Shown here: piece after piece, positions 9,113-15,559 of the stretch
How positions within the stretch are numbered: the stretch's first letter is position 1
Layout of the letters: every line of letters starts with the position of its first letter
Notes under the pieces: generated by a model
What the model was told of the DNA's origin: nothing
What the model saw: only the letters and a program-made list of their open reading frames with translations
Databases searched by the model: none
Made by a program: the position numbers and the translations under genes
Source: an uncultured bacterium
GTDB taxonomy: Bacteria > Verrucomicrobiota > Kiritimatiellia > RFP12 > UBA1067
Length of the DNA stretch: 36,250 nucleotides
Direction of reading: 5' to 3'
NCBI GenBank assembly: GCA_902779075.1
Contig: CACZAK010000024.1
Coordinates: forward strand, 1-36,250

Positions 9113-9368
9113 ATGACAGCGTGTTACCCATCGTCCATCCGCGAGGCGGAACTGAAGAACAAGGTCGCCGCCGCCCTCGGAATCGGCGCGTTCGCGCCGA
9201 TTCACAGTGATTCGTTCGACGATACCGATCACGACATCTTGCTAGACTACGACGAAGTATATGATCATGGCATGGATCCAAGATGCGATGGATACGCTTG
9301 CACCTGGTTATTCGTTATCGTATTTAGACTGCTCGTCTTATGGTAGATTACAGGAGGCGCCGAGATGA
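9113..9368 (+). pseudogene. Protease pseudogene: borrowed 5' end, internal deletion, frameshifted 3' end
   Basis: The first 20 codons (MTACYPSS...KVAA) are the restriction-methyltransferase 5' end. They are followed by ALGIGAFAP and DYDEVYDHGMDP, which align with ALGIGAFTP and DYNEVYTHGTDP of the large protease (about 4127-4230). At about 9275-9285 the sequence jumps, one frame over, to the extreme 3' end of a protease gene (IQDAMDTLAPGYSLSYLDCSSYG), which matches the C-termini of the two longer proteases. The whole catalytic domain is lost, probably by a deletion at a GGATCC-containing microhomology. The ancestral stop TGA (9366-9368) overlaps the next gene's ATG. A short frame ends at 9346. 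Confidence 0.75.
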
Positions 9369-10060
9369 AAATTCAACGAAACGATCTGGTGAAACGGATG
9401 CTTTTGGTAGCGTTGTCGAGCCTTGTTGTCTGCCTTGCCAATGCGGCAAATGTCATCTGGCGTGAAGGTTACGAAGGACAACGATTCGGATGGGCAGATT
9501 GGACAGGATGGGGAGGCCCTTCGGATGCTTGGGGGCTTGGAATCTCAGAAGTTGTTGGAGGAAGGTATTTTGAGGTTTATTTCTGGATGGAGACGCTTGT
9601 AGATGATGGAGGGGCTTCGGTTCGCATTCATGCGTCAGATTTCTTGGCCGACATCCCTTTTGATCCTAATTATACAGGTTTCGTTCCCGTAAACGTCATT
9701 CAGGCGGAGGCGGGCGGCATCATCAGCGCGGCGAATACGAATGGGCGTGACAATCGATATTTCTTTGCCAATGGTACCGATGTAGGCGACGAATTGCGAC
9801 GCGATTACGATATCATAATTCCACTTGAAGGTGATCGGAGATTCTACTTCGGACTCAGCATAGAAATGGATCCCAATCGTCTATATGGTTGGGTGGAGGC
9901 ACAGGCAAACGAGAACGGCGAACTTTCGTCTTTGGCCTATGCTATCGACCTTGACGGCGGGCCTATGATCGTGGGGGGCGGCCCGGCTATTCCCGAGCCG
10001 TCGGGGGCACTGCTGCTGCTCGTGGGCGGCGCGCTGCTTGCACTGCGGCGGCGGGCTTGA
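9365..10060 (+). CDS. PEP-CTERM sorting-domain protein (paralogue 3)
   Basis: The product is 231 residues. The start ATG 9365 has a strong AGGAGG (9352-9357) upstream and overlaps the remnant stop of the decayed protease, so the original coupling is preserved. The signal peptide has a basic N-terminus (MKIQRNDLVKRM), a hydrophobic core and an ANAAN cleavage region. The mature start contains VIWREGY and the late family motif LYGWVEA, then an IPEPSGALLLLVGG sorting signal and LRRRA. Unlike paralogues 1, 2 and 4, its tail is not followed by the restriction-methyltransferase promoter module. The function is unknown; it is presumably surface-exposed after exosortase processing. Confidence 0.85.
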   Translation: MKIQRNDLVKRMLLVALSSLVVCLANAANVIWREGYEGQRFGWADWTGWGGPSDAWGLGISEVVGGRYFEVYFWMETLVDDGGASVRIHASDFLADIPFDPNYTGFVPVNVIQAEAGGIISAANTNGRDNRYFFANGTDVGDELRRDYDIIIPLEGDRRFYFGLSIEMDPNRLYGWVEAQANENGELSSLAYAIDLDGGPMIVGGGPAIPEPSGALLLLVGGALLALRRRA

Positions 10061-10104
10061 TAAGTTAGATATGACGGATTACATACCTTTACAGTAATAG
10101 GGAG

Positions 10105-10758
10105 ATGACGGTGAAACGATTCTTCAAATACCTTGTGTTATGTGTTGTGGCGGGAAGTCAATCCGCATTCTCCGCGAATGTGCTGTGGAATCAGTTTAAC
10201 TCCACTAATTGGAGTGGTGATTCCTACAAGTGGAATGGTTCTGATTATGTTCCTGCCGGAAGTGCGGGGGGAATCGGCATTTGGTATTATGAGACACAAG
10301 GCGTGATGCCGGCTAGCCCTGAGTTGGCGTTTATATTCTACCCAATGGTCTATGGTGCCAGAATAGAGTTATATCCTGATGGAATTAACCTTGCGTCACG
10401 GACAAGGTGGTTACTGGGGGAAGCGGGAGATAGAGTGTCGGAAGAAATGTTCCAAGGTACAGGGCCGTACCTTTTCGATCCAGCAGGAAATGGTAATGCG
10501 TTTGAAATGGAAATGTCAATATTGGATACAGTGTTTATTGCCTTTGAAGCTGGAGAATCACCGGGTGAGCTGGTATATGGATGGATTGCCATGTCCTACA
10601 ATGGCGACTCATTGGTTTTAACCGGTTCCGCATGGGATGCCGATGGCGGGCCGATGATTGTGGGTGGCGGATCGGCTCTGATCCCAGAGCCGTCGGCGGC
10701 GGTGCTACTGCTCGTGGGCGGCGCGCTGCTTGCACTGCGACGGCGGGCTTTGGTATAA
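10105..10758 (+). CDS. PEP-CTERM sorting-domain protein (paralogue 4)
   Basis: The product is 217 residues from ATG 10105. The GGGAG Shine-Dalgarno abuts this ATG, and the in-frame GTG at 10111 (MKRFFKYL) has better spacing and may be the real start. The signal peptide ends at SAFSAN. Shared family marks are VLWN near the mature N-terminus and VYGWIAM late, then IPEPSAAVLLLVGG, a helix and LRRRALV. It stands alone without an adjoining protease and directly precedes the intact restriction-methyltransferase gene. Its TAA stop (10756-10758) lies in that gene's -10 box. The role is unknown. Confidence 0.85.
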   Translation: MTVKRFFKYLVLCVVAGSQSAFSANVLWNQFNSTNWSGDSYKWNGSDYVPAGSAGGIGIWYYETQGVMPASPELAFIFYPMVYGARIELYPDGINLASRTRWLLGEAGDRVSEEMFQGTGPYLFDPAGNGNAFEMEMSILDTVFIAFEAGESPGELVYGWIAMSYNGDSLVLTGSAWDADGGPMIVGGGSALIPEPSAAVLLLVGGALLALRRRALV

Positions 10759-10759
10759 T
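10730..10759 (+). promoter_or_regulatory. Promoter of the restriction-methyltransferase gene (module copy 3)
   Basis: The -35 is TTGCAC (10730-10735), with an 18-nt spacer and TATAAT (10754-10759), 6 nt before ATG 10766. This is the native context of the module copied at 6951 and 9077. A leaderless transcript is predicted. Confidence 0.7.
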
Positions 10760-10765
10760 GTGGGC

Positions 10766-13468
10766 ATGACAGCGCGTTATCCATCATCCATCCGCGAGGA
10801 GGAACTGAAGAACAAGGTCGCCGCCGACTTCTTCGGCGCGTTCGACTGCACCCGCATCATCGGCAACGTGGATTTCTGCGTGGCGGCGAAGCGGAGCGCG
10901 CGTCCCGAGTCCCTCTATTGGGCCGAGGCGAAGAATCATCCGACCGATGTCCACCAGATGCTGGCCCAGCTGATCCTTACGATCGGCAGGGCGGCCAGCC
11001 CTCTGGCCGCTGCGGCGGGCGCGGGGCGACAACCCTACCATGCGGACGAACCTCCCAAGTTCGCCGGATGCTTCGACAACGAGAAGATCGCCTTCGTCGA
11101 GTACCACCACATCCTCCCCGTCTTCAACCTCAACGACTTCAACTGGACGCAGACGCCCTCCGCCGTGGACGGAAAGACCGTCGAGACCGTCCGCGGCGTC
11201 GTCCCCTCTGACAAGATCGTCGTGTTCCGCTTCGGCGCGGACGATGCGGAGATCAAGGCGTTCATCCGCCACAACTTCACGTCCGGCGAAGGCCCCGCAC
11301 TCGCCACCCCCATCGACCGCAACAACTTCACCTTCATCTACCAGAAGTGGCGCGCCGAGGTGATGCCGCACATCGACGCTCCGTGGGACGTCCTCAAAAA
11401 GAAGTACGCCCTCTACGACCGAGACTTCTTCCTCGCCGAGATGAACGTGGACGACAACGGCACGCCCGAGGTCGTGGACGACCGCCCCGCCGAGGACTTC
11501 TACATCACCTTCGACGTAAACGACAAGAAGCCGTATTGCATCCATCGCAAGAACGAGGACGAGTTTGACATCAGCATGTCTTTCGGCTTTAAACCCGACG
11601 GACTCTCCGCCTACGCCTCCTTCTGGCGGCGGTACAAGCGCCCGCCCAAGCGCGAATACTGGGACTTCATCGTCTCTCGCCTCGACCTGCTCGTTCCGCA
11701 GGACGTGCGCGAGCGCAAGGGATCTTTCTTCACGCCAGCCATCTGGGTTGAGAAGTCGCAGCAGTACATCGCCGCCGTGCTTGGTGAGAACTGGCAGGAC
11801 GAATACTATGTGTGGGACTGTGCGGGCGGTACGGGCAACCTCGAGGTCGGTCTCACGAACAAGTACCGCGTCTGGGTCTCGACCCTCGACCAGCAGGATG
11901 TGGATGTGGTCAAGGAACGGGTAAGGAATGGTGCGAACCTCCTCGAAAGCCATGTGTTTCGCTTCGACTTCCTCAACGATCCCTTTGACAAGCTGCCGCA
12001 GGGTCTAAAAGACATCATCGACGATCCGGAAAAGCGCAAACGCCTCGTCATCTACATTAACCCGCCGTACGCTGAGGCGGGGGATGTCCGCCAGCGTTCT
12101 GGCACAGGAAAAAACAAAAATGATGTCTCGGTCGTCCATGTCACGTACGACCGTTACTTGGAGAAGATCGGTATTGCCGGTCGCGAACTTTTTGCGCAGT
12201 TTTTCATGCGCATCCATGATGAGATTCCTGGGTGCGTCCTTGCCGAGTTCTCGAAGCTGAAGCACCTTCAATCTCCCAACTTCAAGGCGTTTCGACAAGC
12301 GTTTCGCGGTACGCTCGAAAAGTGTTTCATCGTTCCCGCAGATACTTTCGACAATGTGAAGGGCGACTTCCCCATCGGCTTCTTCGTGTGGCGGCTGGGA
12401 GATCTTGCTTTCGATAAAGGGAGGATAGGAGATTGGAAGATTGGGAGAGATTTTACGCAAACTCCAAAACTCCAAGGCTCCCAATCTCCCAGCAGCGAAA
12501 GCAATTCAACAAATGGCGTGTTCACATCAACCGTGGCTGACGTGTATGATCGCAAGGGCGAGTTCATCTGCACGAAGACAATTCTCGCATATGACGATGT
12601 GGCCAATATCGGAAAATGGGTAAACTCTTTTCGCCATGACAACGATGTGCACCTTGGTTTCATGAGCAACGGACGCAACGATTTCCAAAATACAAATCTC
12701 GTCTATTTCATTAATGACAGAAATCAATTGTCTACACCGCGAGGTTGGTGGATGACTCCACCGAACCTGATTCCAATGTGCATTTTTGTTGCCGTGCGGC
12801 ATAGTGTAAAGGCAACTTGGTTGAATGACCGCGACACCTTTCTTTATCCAAATGACGGATGGCAGAATGATCTCGGATTTCAGTCAGATTGCCTTGTGTA
12901 TACGCTCTTTTCTGACTTTAACGTTATCAAGTCCAAGTATGGCATCAACCATTGGATCCCGTTCACGGAGGAAGAGGTGGGGGCGAAGGATTGCTTCGCG
13001 AGCCACTTCATGAGCGACTGGCTGGCGGGTCGCGGGGCGGCGGCGCGCACGGGGTGCGCGCCCTACCAGGGAGACTTGTTCGCGGCAACGGGTGAGACGC
13101 CCGTTGACCTTGTGAACGGGCAAGATGCCCGTTCTCCCAGTTGTGAAGCGGCGAGAGCGCCGCTTCCCCGACGGGCGCACTTCGTGGAAGCGACACTGTC
13201 GCTTCCCGCGCGGGCGGTGATGGACGCCGGGCGGGAGCTGTGGCGGTACTACCACGCGCAGCCGGGCGCGAATCCGAACGCCTCCTACTACGACATTCGT
13301 CTGCATTTCCAGGGCGTGAAGCGTACCGCATCCGGCAAGGAGCAGATGAACGCCACCTCCGCCGACGAAACCTACAACAAACTTCTTGCCGCCCTGCGCG
13401 CCGCCCACAAGGCCCTTGCCGCGCAGATCGCCCCGAAGGTGTACGAGTATGGGTTTCTGAAGCGTTAG
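10766..13468 (+). CDS. Type IIG-like restriction endonuclease/adenine DNA methyltransferase
   Basis: The product is 900 residues. The N-terminus carries a probable PD-(D/E)XK nuclease site: Asp36, then Glu54-Ala-Lys56. The central methyltransferase domain has S-adenosylmethionine motif I (DCAGGTGN, 351-358) and catalytic motif IV NPPY (432-435), typical of N6-adenine or N4-cytosine methylases. The C-terminal third likely holds the target-recognition region. A single chain with both activities and no separate specificity or methylase gene nearby fits type IIG. The start is ATG 10766, 6 nt after TATAAT. Three stretches look like in-frame insertions: palindromes at 10991-11037, a heptamer-repeat segment at about 12413-12497, and a cluster of palindromes at 13030-13206. 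Whether the enzyme tolerates them is unknown. Confidence 0.75.
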   Translation: MTARYPSSIREEELKNKVAADFFGAFDCTRIIGNVDFCVAAKRSARPESLYWAEAKNHPTDVHQMLAQLILTIGRAASPLAAAAGAGRQPYHADEPPKFAGCFDNEKIAFVEYHHILPVFNLNDFNWTQTPSAVDGKTVETVRGVVPSDKIVVFRFGADDAEIKAFIRHNFTSGEGPALATPIDRNNFTFIYQKWRAEVMPHIDAPWDVLKKKYALYDRDFFLAEMNVDDNGTPEVVDDRPAEDFYITFDVNDKKPYCIHRKNEDEFDISMSFGFKPDGLSAYASFWRRYKRPPKREYWDFIVSRLDLLVPQDVRERKGSFFTPAIWVEKSQQYIAAVLGENWQDEYYVWDCAGGTGNLEVGLTNKYRVWVSTLDQQDVDVVKERVRNGANLLESHVFRFDFLNDPFDKLPQGLKDIIDDPEKRKRLVIYINPPYAEAGDVRQRSGTGKNKNDVSVVHVTYDRYLEKIGIAGRELFAQFFMRIHDEIPGCVLAEFSKLKHLQSPNFKAFRQAFRGTLEKCFIVPADTFDNVKGDFPIGFFVWRLGDLAFDKGRIGDWKIGRDFTQTPKLQGSQSPSSESNSTNGVFTSTVADVYDRKGEFICTKTILAYDDVANIGKWVNSFRHDNDVHLGFMSNGRNDFQNTNLVYFINDRNQLSTPRGWWMTPPNLIPMCIFVAVRHSVKATWLNDRDTFLYPNDGWQNDLGFQSDCLVYTLFSDFNVIKSKYGINHWIPFTEEEVGAKDCFASHFMSDWLAGRGAAARTGCAPYQGDLFAATGETPVDLVNGQDARSPSCEAARAPLPRRAHFVEATLSLPARAVMDAGRELWRYYHAQPGANPNASYYDIRLHFQGVKRTASGKEQMNATSADETYNKLLAALRAAHKALAAQIAPKVYEYGFLKR
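10991..11037. repeat. Palindromic elements in the restriction-methyltransferase gene, N-terminal part
   Basis: GCGGCCAG (10991-10998) pairs with CTGGCCGC (11003-11010). It is followed by a GGGGCGACAACCCTACC segment of the same CCCTACC family seen at 13061 and 22484. It encodes an alanine/glycine-rich insertion in frame. Confidence 0.65.
12413..12497. repeat. Heptamer-period repeat inserted in the restriction-methyltransferase gene
   Basis: Purine-rich heptads (AGGAGAT, TGGAAGA, TTGGGAG) are followed by pyrimidine-rich complements (CTCCAAA, ACTCCAA, AATCTCC), forming an inverted pair of 7-bp-period arrays. It codes for an in-frame linker rich in G, R, Q and S that interrupts the otherwise conserved-looking domain. 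Confidence 0.6.
13030..13206. repeat. Cluster of five palindromic elements in the restriction-methyltransferase gene, C-terminal part
   Basis: The inverted repeats are GGCGCGCAC/GTGCGCGCC (13042-13062), CAACGGG/CCCGTTG (13086-13106), GAACGGGCA/TGCCCGTTC (13114-13134), GAAGCGGCG/CGCCGCTTC (13145-13166) and GGAAGCGACA/TGTCGCTTCC (13186-13206). All are read through in frame as about 60 extra residues. Confidence 0.8.
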
Positions 13469-13493
13469 GTTCCCGAAACGGTTTGTGGTGTGT

Positions 13494-13522
13494 TTGCGGT
13501 GAACGGCTTGGTTTGCTATACT
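13494..13522 (+). promoter_or_regulatory. Promoter upstream of the chimeric protease fragment
   Basis: The -35 is TTGCGG (13494-13499), with a 17-nt spacer and TATACT (13517-13522) preceded by TGC (extended -10). It resembles the AAA-ATPase-like gene promoter on the minus strand (TGCTATACT then CTGCGGC). A Shine-Dalgarno AAGGAG lies at 13532-13537. Confidence 0.65.
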
Positions 13523-13551
13523 TTGCGTCGCAAGGAGACATCGGTTCTTTC

Positions 13552-13968
13552 ATGGTAGAGGAAAAGAAGATCAAGTTCCCCACTACGGAGACGTATGACT
13601 TCCCGAACCTGATACTCGGGGACAAGGGCAAGTACGTGGACAAGTACGGAAATCACTATCGGCATTATGGGTACATAAGCGAAACGAATCGCGTTTCAAT
13701 GCAACGTTGTAACATAAGAGGTGCTACTGTTGATGGTAATTCTGGTTGCCCCGTGTTCCTAGTGGTTGATGACAAGTTGGTGTTACTCTTCTCAAAGCAT
13801 CTTGGATACCAAGGCGTAGAAACCTGGTCTCCGTTCTGGGGACCATCCCCATCATTTCATCTTGATGCCATACAGAACAAGATCAATGAATGGGAAGGTG
13901 GCAATGCATCCCTGTATCAGATTGTGCCGTTTGATCTGAGTTCGTTTGATGGGTTAACAAATCAATAA
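13552..13968 (+). CDS. Chimeric ORF: AAA-ATPase-like N-terminus joined to a trypsin-like protease C-terminus
   Basis: The product is 138 residues. The first ~31 (FPTTETYDFPNLILGDKGKYVDK) look like the start of an AAA-ATPase-like protein, compare IYTFVNLRKGGFTYVDKT in the gene at 35743. From about residue 32 the sequence is the C-terminal end of the local protease family, with the nucleophile motif GNSGCP (Ser64) and VDDKLVLLFSKH, compare IDNKLVVFGMHS. The His and Asp of the triad are missing, so it cannot be an active protease alone. The start is ATG 13552, with AAGGAG 14 nt upstream, which is rather far. A PEP-CTERM gene follows 16 nt downstream, as in the other units. It is probably a decayed cassette, although still open and with a promoter. 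Confidence 0.6.
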   Translation: MVEEKKIKFPTTETYDFPNLILGDKGKYVDKYGNHYRHYGYISETNRVSMQRCNIRGATVDGNSGCPVFLVVDDKLVLLFSKHLGYQGVETWSPFWGPSPSFHLDAIQNKINEWEGGNASLYQIVPFDLSSFDGLTNQ

Positions 13969-13984
13969 TGAGGATGGGCACACC

Positions 13985-14638
13985 ATGAGAAAGGTTATTG
14001 TTATTTTTGTGTTTTTGTTGTGTGGTGTAGCGGACGCTGTGCCATCAAGATGGAATGGCATTGGATTGTTTAATGGAGATTGGTATTCAAATGGTTCGCG
14101 CGAATTTCACTTTGGAACTGATATTTATGGTGAGCATGGAGAATATGCATGGATGCATTCGTTTATTTATGGATATAGGGGAGGCGACGGCCTTTTCCTG
14201 AAACATTTTGATTTTTCTAAAGAGTCCATGGAGCCAACGTTCAACTGGTGGGCTTTAGCCATGTATGGGGATGTTGTAAGCGAGGCTACGTTTGATTTGC
14301 TTACACATGTTGAGGATTTTTACAATACTGATCCAAATGAACCTTACATTGGCGGCACTTTGGTAGAGAATCCAAGTGATTTCTACATGGCGTTCAAAGT
14401 TAGTGAAGTGCTTTTAGAAAACCACGACTATGTCGCGGGTCAGACTTGGTACGGTTGGGTTCATGTTTCCATCGACGACAACTTGACCATGACACTGCTG
14501 AGTGAGGGCATCAACCTCACCGGCGGTGTGGTGACGGTCGGGGCCACGGCCACCCCTGAGCCGTCGTCGGCGCTGTTGCTGCTTGTGGGCGGCGCGCTGC
14601 TGGCATTAAGACGGAGGAGAACGAATCCCCGAATATGA
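13985..14638 (+). CDS. PEP-CTERM sorting-domain protein (paralogue 5)
   Basis: The product is 217 residues. The signal peptide (MRKVIVIFVFLLCGVADA) is followed by the mature start VPSRWNGIG and the family motif WYGWVHV. A PEPSSALLLLVGG sorting helix ends in LRRRRTNPRI, a longer basic tail than its paralogues. It lies 16 nt after the truncated protease ORF with GAGGATG upstream, so it keeps the protease/PEP-CTERM pairing. It is AT-richer than the core genes. It is probably exported, exosortase-processed and surface-associated; the role is unknown. Confidence 0.85.
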   Translation: MRKVIVIFVFLLCGVADAVPSRWNGIGLFNGDWYSNGSREFHFGTDIYGEHGEYAWMHSFIYGYRGGDGLFLKHFDFSKESMEPTFNWWALAMYGDVVSEATFDLLTHVEDFYNTDPNEPYIGGTLVENPSDFYMAFKVSEVLLENHDYVAGQTWYGWVHVSIDDNLTMTLLSEGINLTGGVVTVGATATPEPSSALLLLVGGALLALRRRRTNPRI

Positions 14639-14713
14639 ACCTAAGTCAATGCTCAAAAGTAAATTGGATACTAAATGACAGTCTTACGCAGAGGCTTATA
14701 GGTATAAAGAGCT

Positions 14714-14785
14714 CCCAATTCCCAATTCCCAATTTCCAATTTCCAATTTCCAATTCCCAATTCCCAATTCCCAATTCCCCCAATT
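14714..14785. repeat. CCCAATT heptamer tandem array
   Basis: There are nine 7-bp units: three CCCAATT, three TCCAATT, three CCCAATT. A tenth, extended unit (CCCCCAATT) ends at 14785. Confidence 0.95.
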
Positions 14786-14793
14786 GTAATACA

Positions 14794-14820
14794 CTTTGCG
14801 ACCTTTGCGTTCTTTGCGGC
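14794..14820. repeat. CTTTGCGNN 9-bp tandem repeat
   Basis: There are three adjacent units, CTTTGCGAC, CTTTGCGTT and CTTTGCGGC, directly after the heptamer array. Confidence 0.9.
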
Positions 14821-14915
14821 TAAAAACTGAAATTCAACTTCGATTTATGTTTATTTCTCATACTTTGTCTTTGAACTGCTTTCCTGTTTGTTATGACCTA
14901 TAGAGCCCCGATTTC

Positions 14916-15016
14916 TGACACCTAGGTGTCACACCCTCTGACACCTAGGTGTCACAACCCCTGACACCTAGGTGTCACAACCCCTGACACCTAGGTGTCA
15001 TAACCTCTGGCACCTA
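14916..15016. repeat. Array of four identical 16-bp palindromes at a 23-bp period
   Basis: The perfect palindrome TGACACCTAGGTGTCA occurs at 14916-14931, 14939-14954, 14962-14977 and 14985-15000. The 7-nt spacers are CACCCTC, CAACCCC and CAACCCC. A degenerate half copy (TGGCACCTA) follows in register at 15008-15016. Constant spacing and identical palindromes suggest binding sites for a dimeric protein or a repeat-element array. It is not a CRISPR. Confidence 0.95.
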
Positions 15017-15039
15017 ACAGGGAGAACTGGAGCTGGGAC

Positions 15040-15287
15040 GTATGGCTTCTCGAGCCTGATACTCGGTGGCAAGGTCCCTCTCCTGGCTCAACCACCTGAA
15101 GGACCGTACGATGGATCCGCGCTTCGCGACGCTCCTCGGCTACACGCCGGTCGGTGGACACGCCGGTCGGTGGCTTGACGGCGATCCGCCGGTGTTCTAC
15201 GTGGGCGTCAACTACGATACCCGCCCAGCGCGGTATCGACGATTCGCCGGGCGCATCTGCGTAATTCACCGCCGAGACTTCTGATAA
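15040..15287 (+). pseudogene. Remnant of an AAA-ATPase-like/PD-(D/E)XK gene
   Basis: Three family pieces are joined out of order of frame. YGFSSLILGGK (from 15040) resembles the protein's N-terminus and the start of the chimera at 13552 (28 of 34 bases alike). WLNHLKDRTMDPRFATLLGYTP (about 15080-15150) matches the middle segment DLNNLKDYTLNATAATLFGYTH of the intact gene at 34124. DPPVFYVGVNYDTR (about 15185-15226) resembles a PD-(D/E)XK C-terminus, with a frameshift before GIDDSP. No single frame covers all parts and the Walker region is absent. Confidence 0.55.
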
Positions 15288-15502
15288 TTGGAAACAACTA
15301 TTTAAAACAACTTGCCTTTGGCGCGCGGGCTAACTCGCCCGCGCCCATTTGCCGATCCTCGCGCTACCAAAATCCAGAATGTTCAAGGTGCGCCCGCAGG
15401 ATAATGTTGTTCTTGAAAGTTGTCATGGTTGTCTCCAAATCCCAATACGCATGGGTGAAAAACGCAGATGCGCCCCGATTCGCTCATGGAGCCATTCTCG
15501 CA

Positions 15503-15531
15503 TTGATTTTGGGGTAAAATTTTGGTAAAAT
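15503..15531 (+). promoter_or_regulatory. Probable glgP promoter
   Basis: The -35 is TTGATT (15503-15508), with a 17-nt spacer and TAAAAT (15526-15531) preceded by TGG. The leader to ATG 15560 is about 20 nt and carries an AGAAGGA Shine-Dalgarno. Confidence 0.6.
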
Positions 15532-15559
15532 ACTCGCCTCTCTACGGAATAGAAGGAAC

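Larger units (their letters stand above)
14639..15559. other. Gene-poor region between the accessory block and glgP
   Basis: No intact gene is visible. It holds a heptamer array, a 9-bp triple repeat, an array of 16-bp palindromes, a fragmentary AAA-ATPase-like pseudogene, a GC-rich hairpin (GCGCGGGC/GCCCGCGC, 15323-15344), a possible 20-codon minus-strand ORF (15364-15426), and the glgP promoter. It probably marks the decayed edge of the accessory region. Confidence 0.7.

Noticed and set aside
10061..10104. A fourth, degenerate copy of the methyltransferase 5' module after the third PEP-CTERM gene (ATGACGGATTACATACC against ATGACAGCGCGTTACCC)
   Set aside because: Similarity is short and lacks the TATAAT and the downstream codons; too weak to claim.
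10784..11953. Long minus-strand open frame opposite the restriction-methyltransferase
   Set aside because: It is a shadow of a strongly supported gene; no motif or ribosome site.
2681..14638. Transposase or integrase driving the cassette shuffling
   Set aside because: I looked in the translations of this region and found no transposase, integrase or resolvase motif, and no clear terminal inverted repeats around the units.
14916..15016. Palindrome array as a CRISPR
   Set aside because: The spacers are only 7 nt and nearly identical, the repeat is 16 bp, and no cas gene is present.
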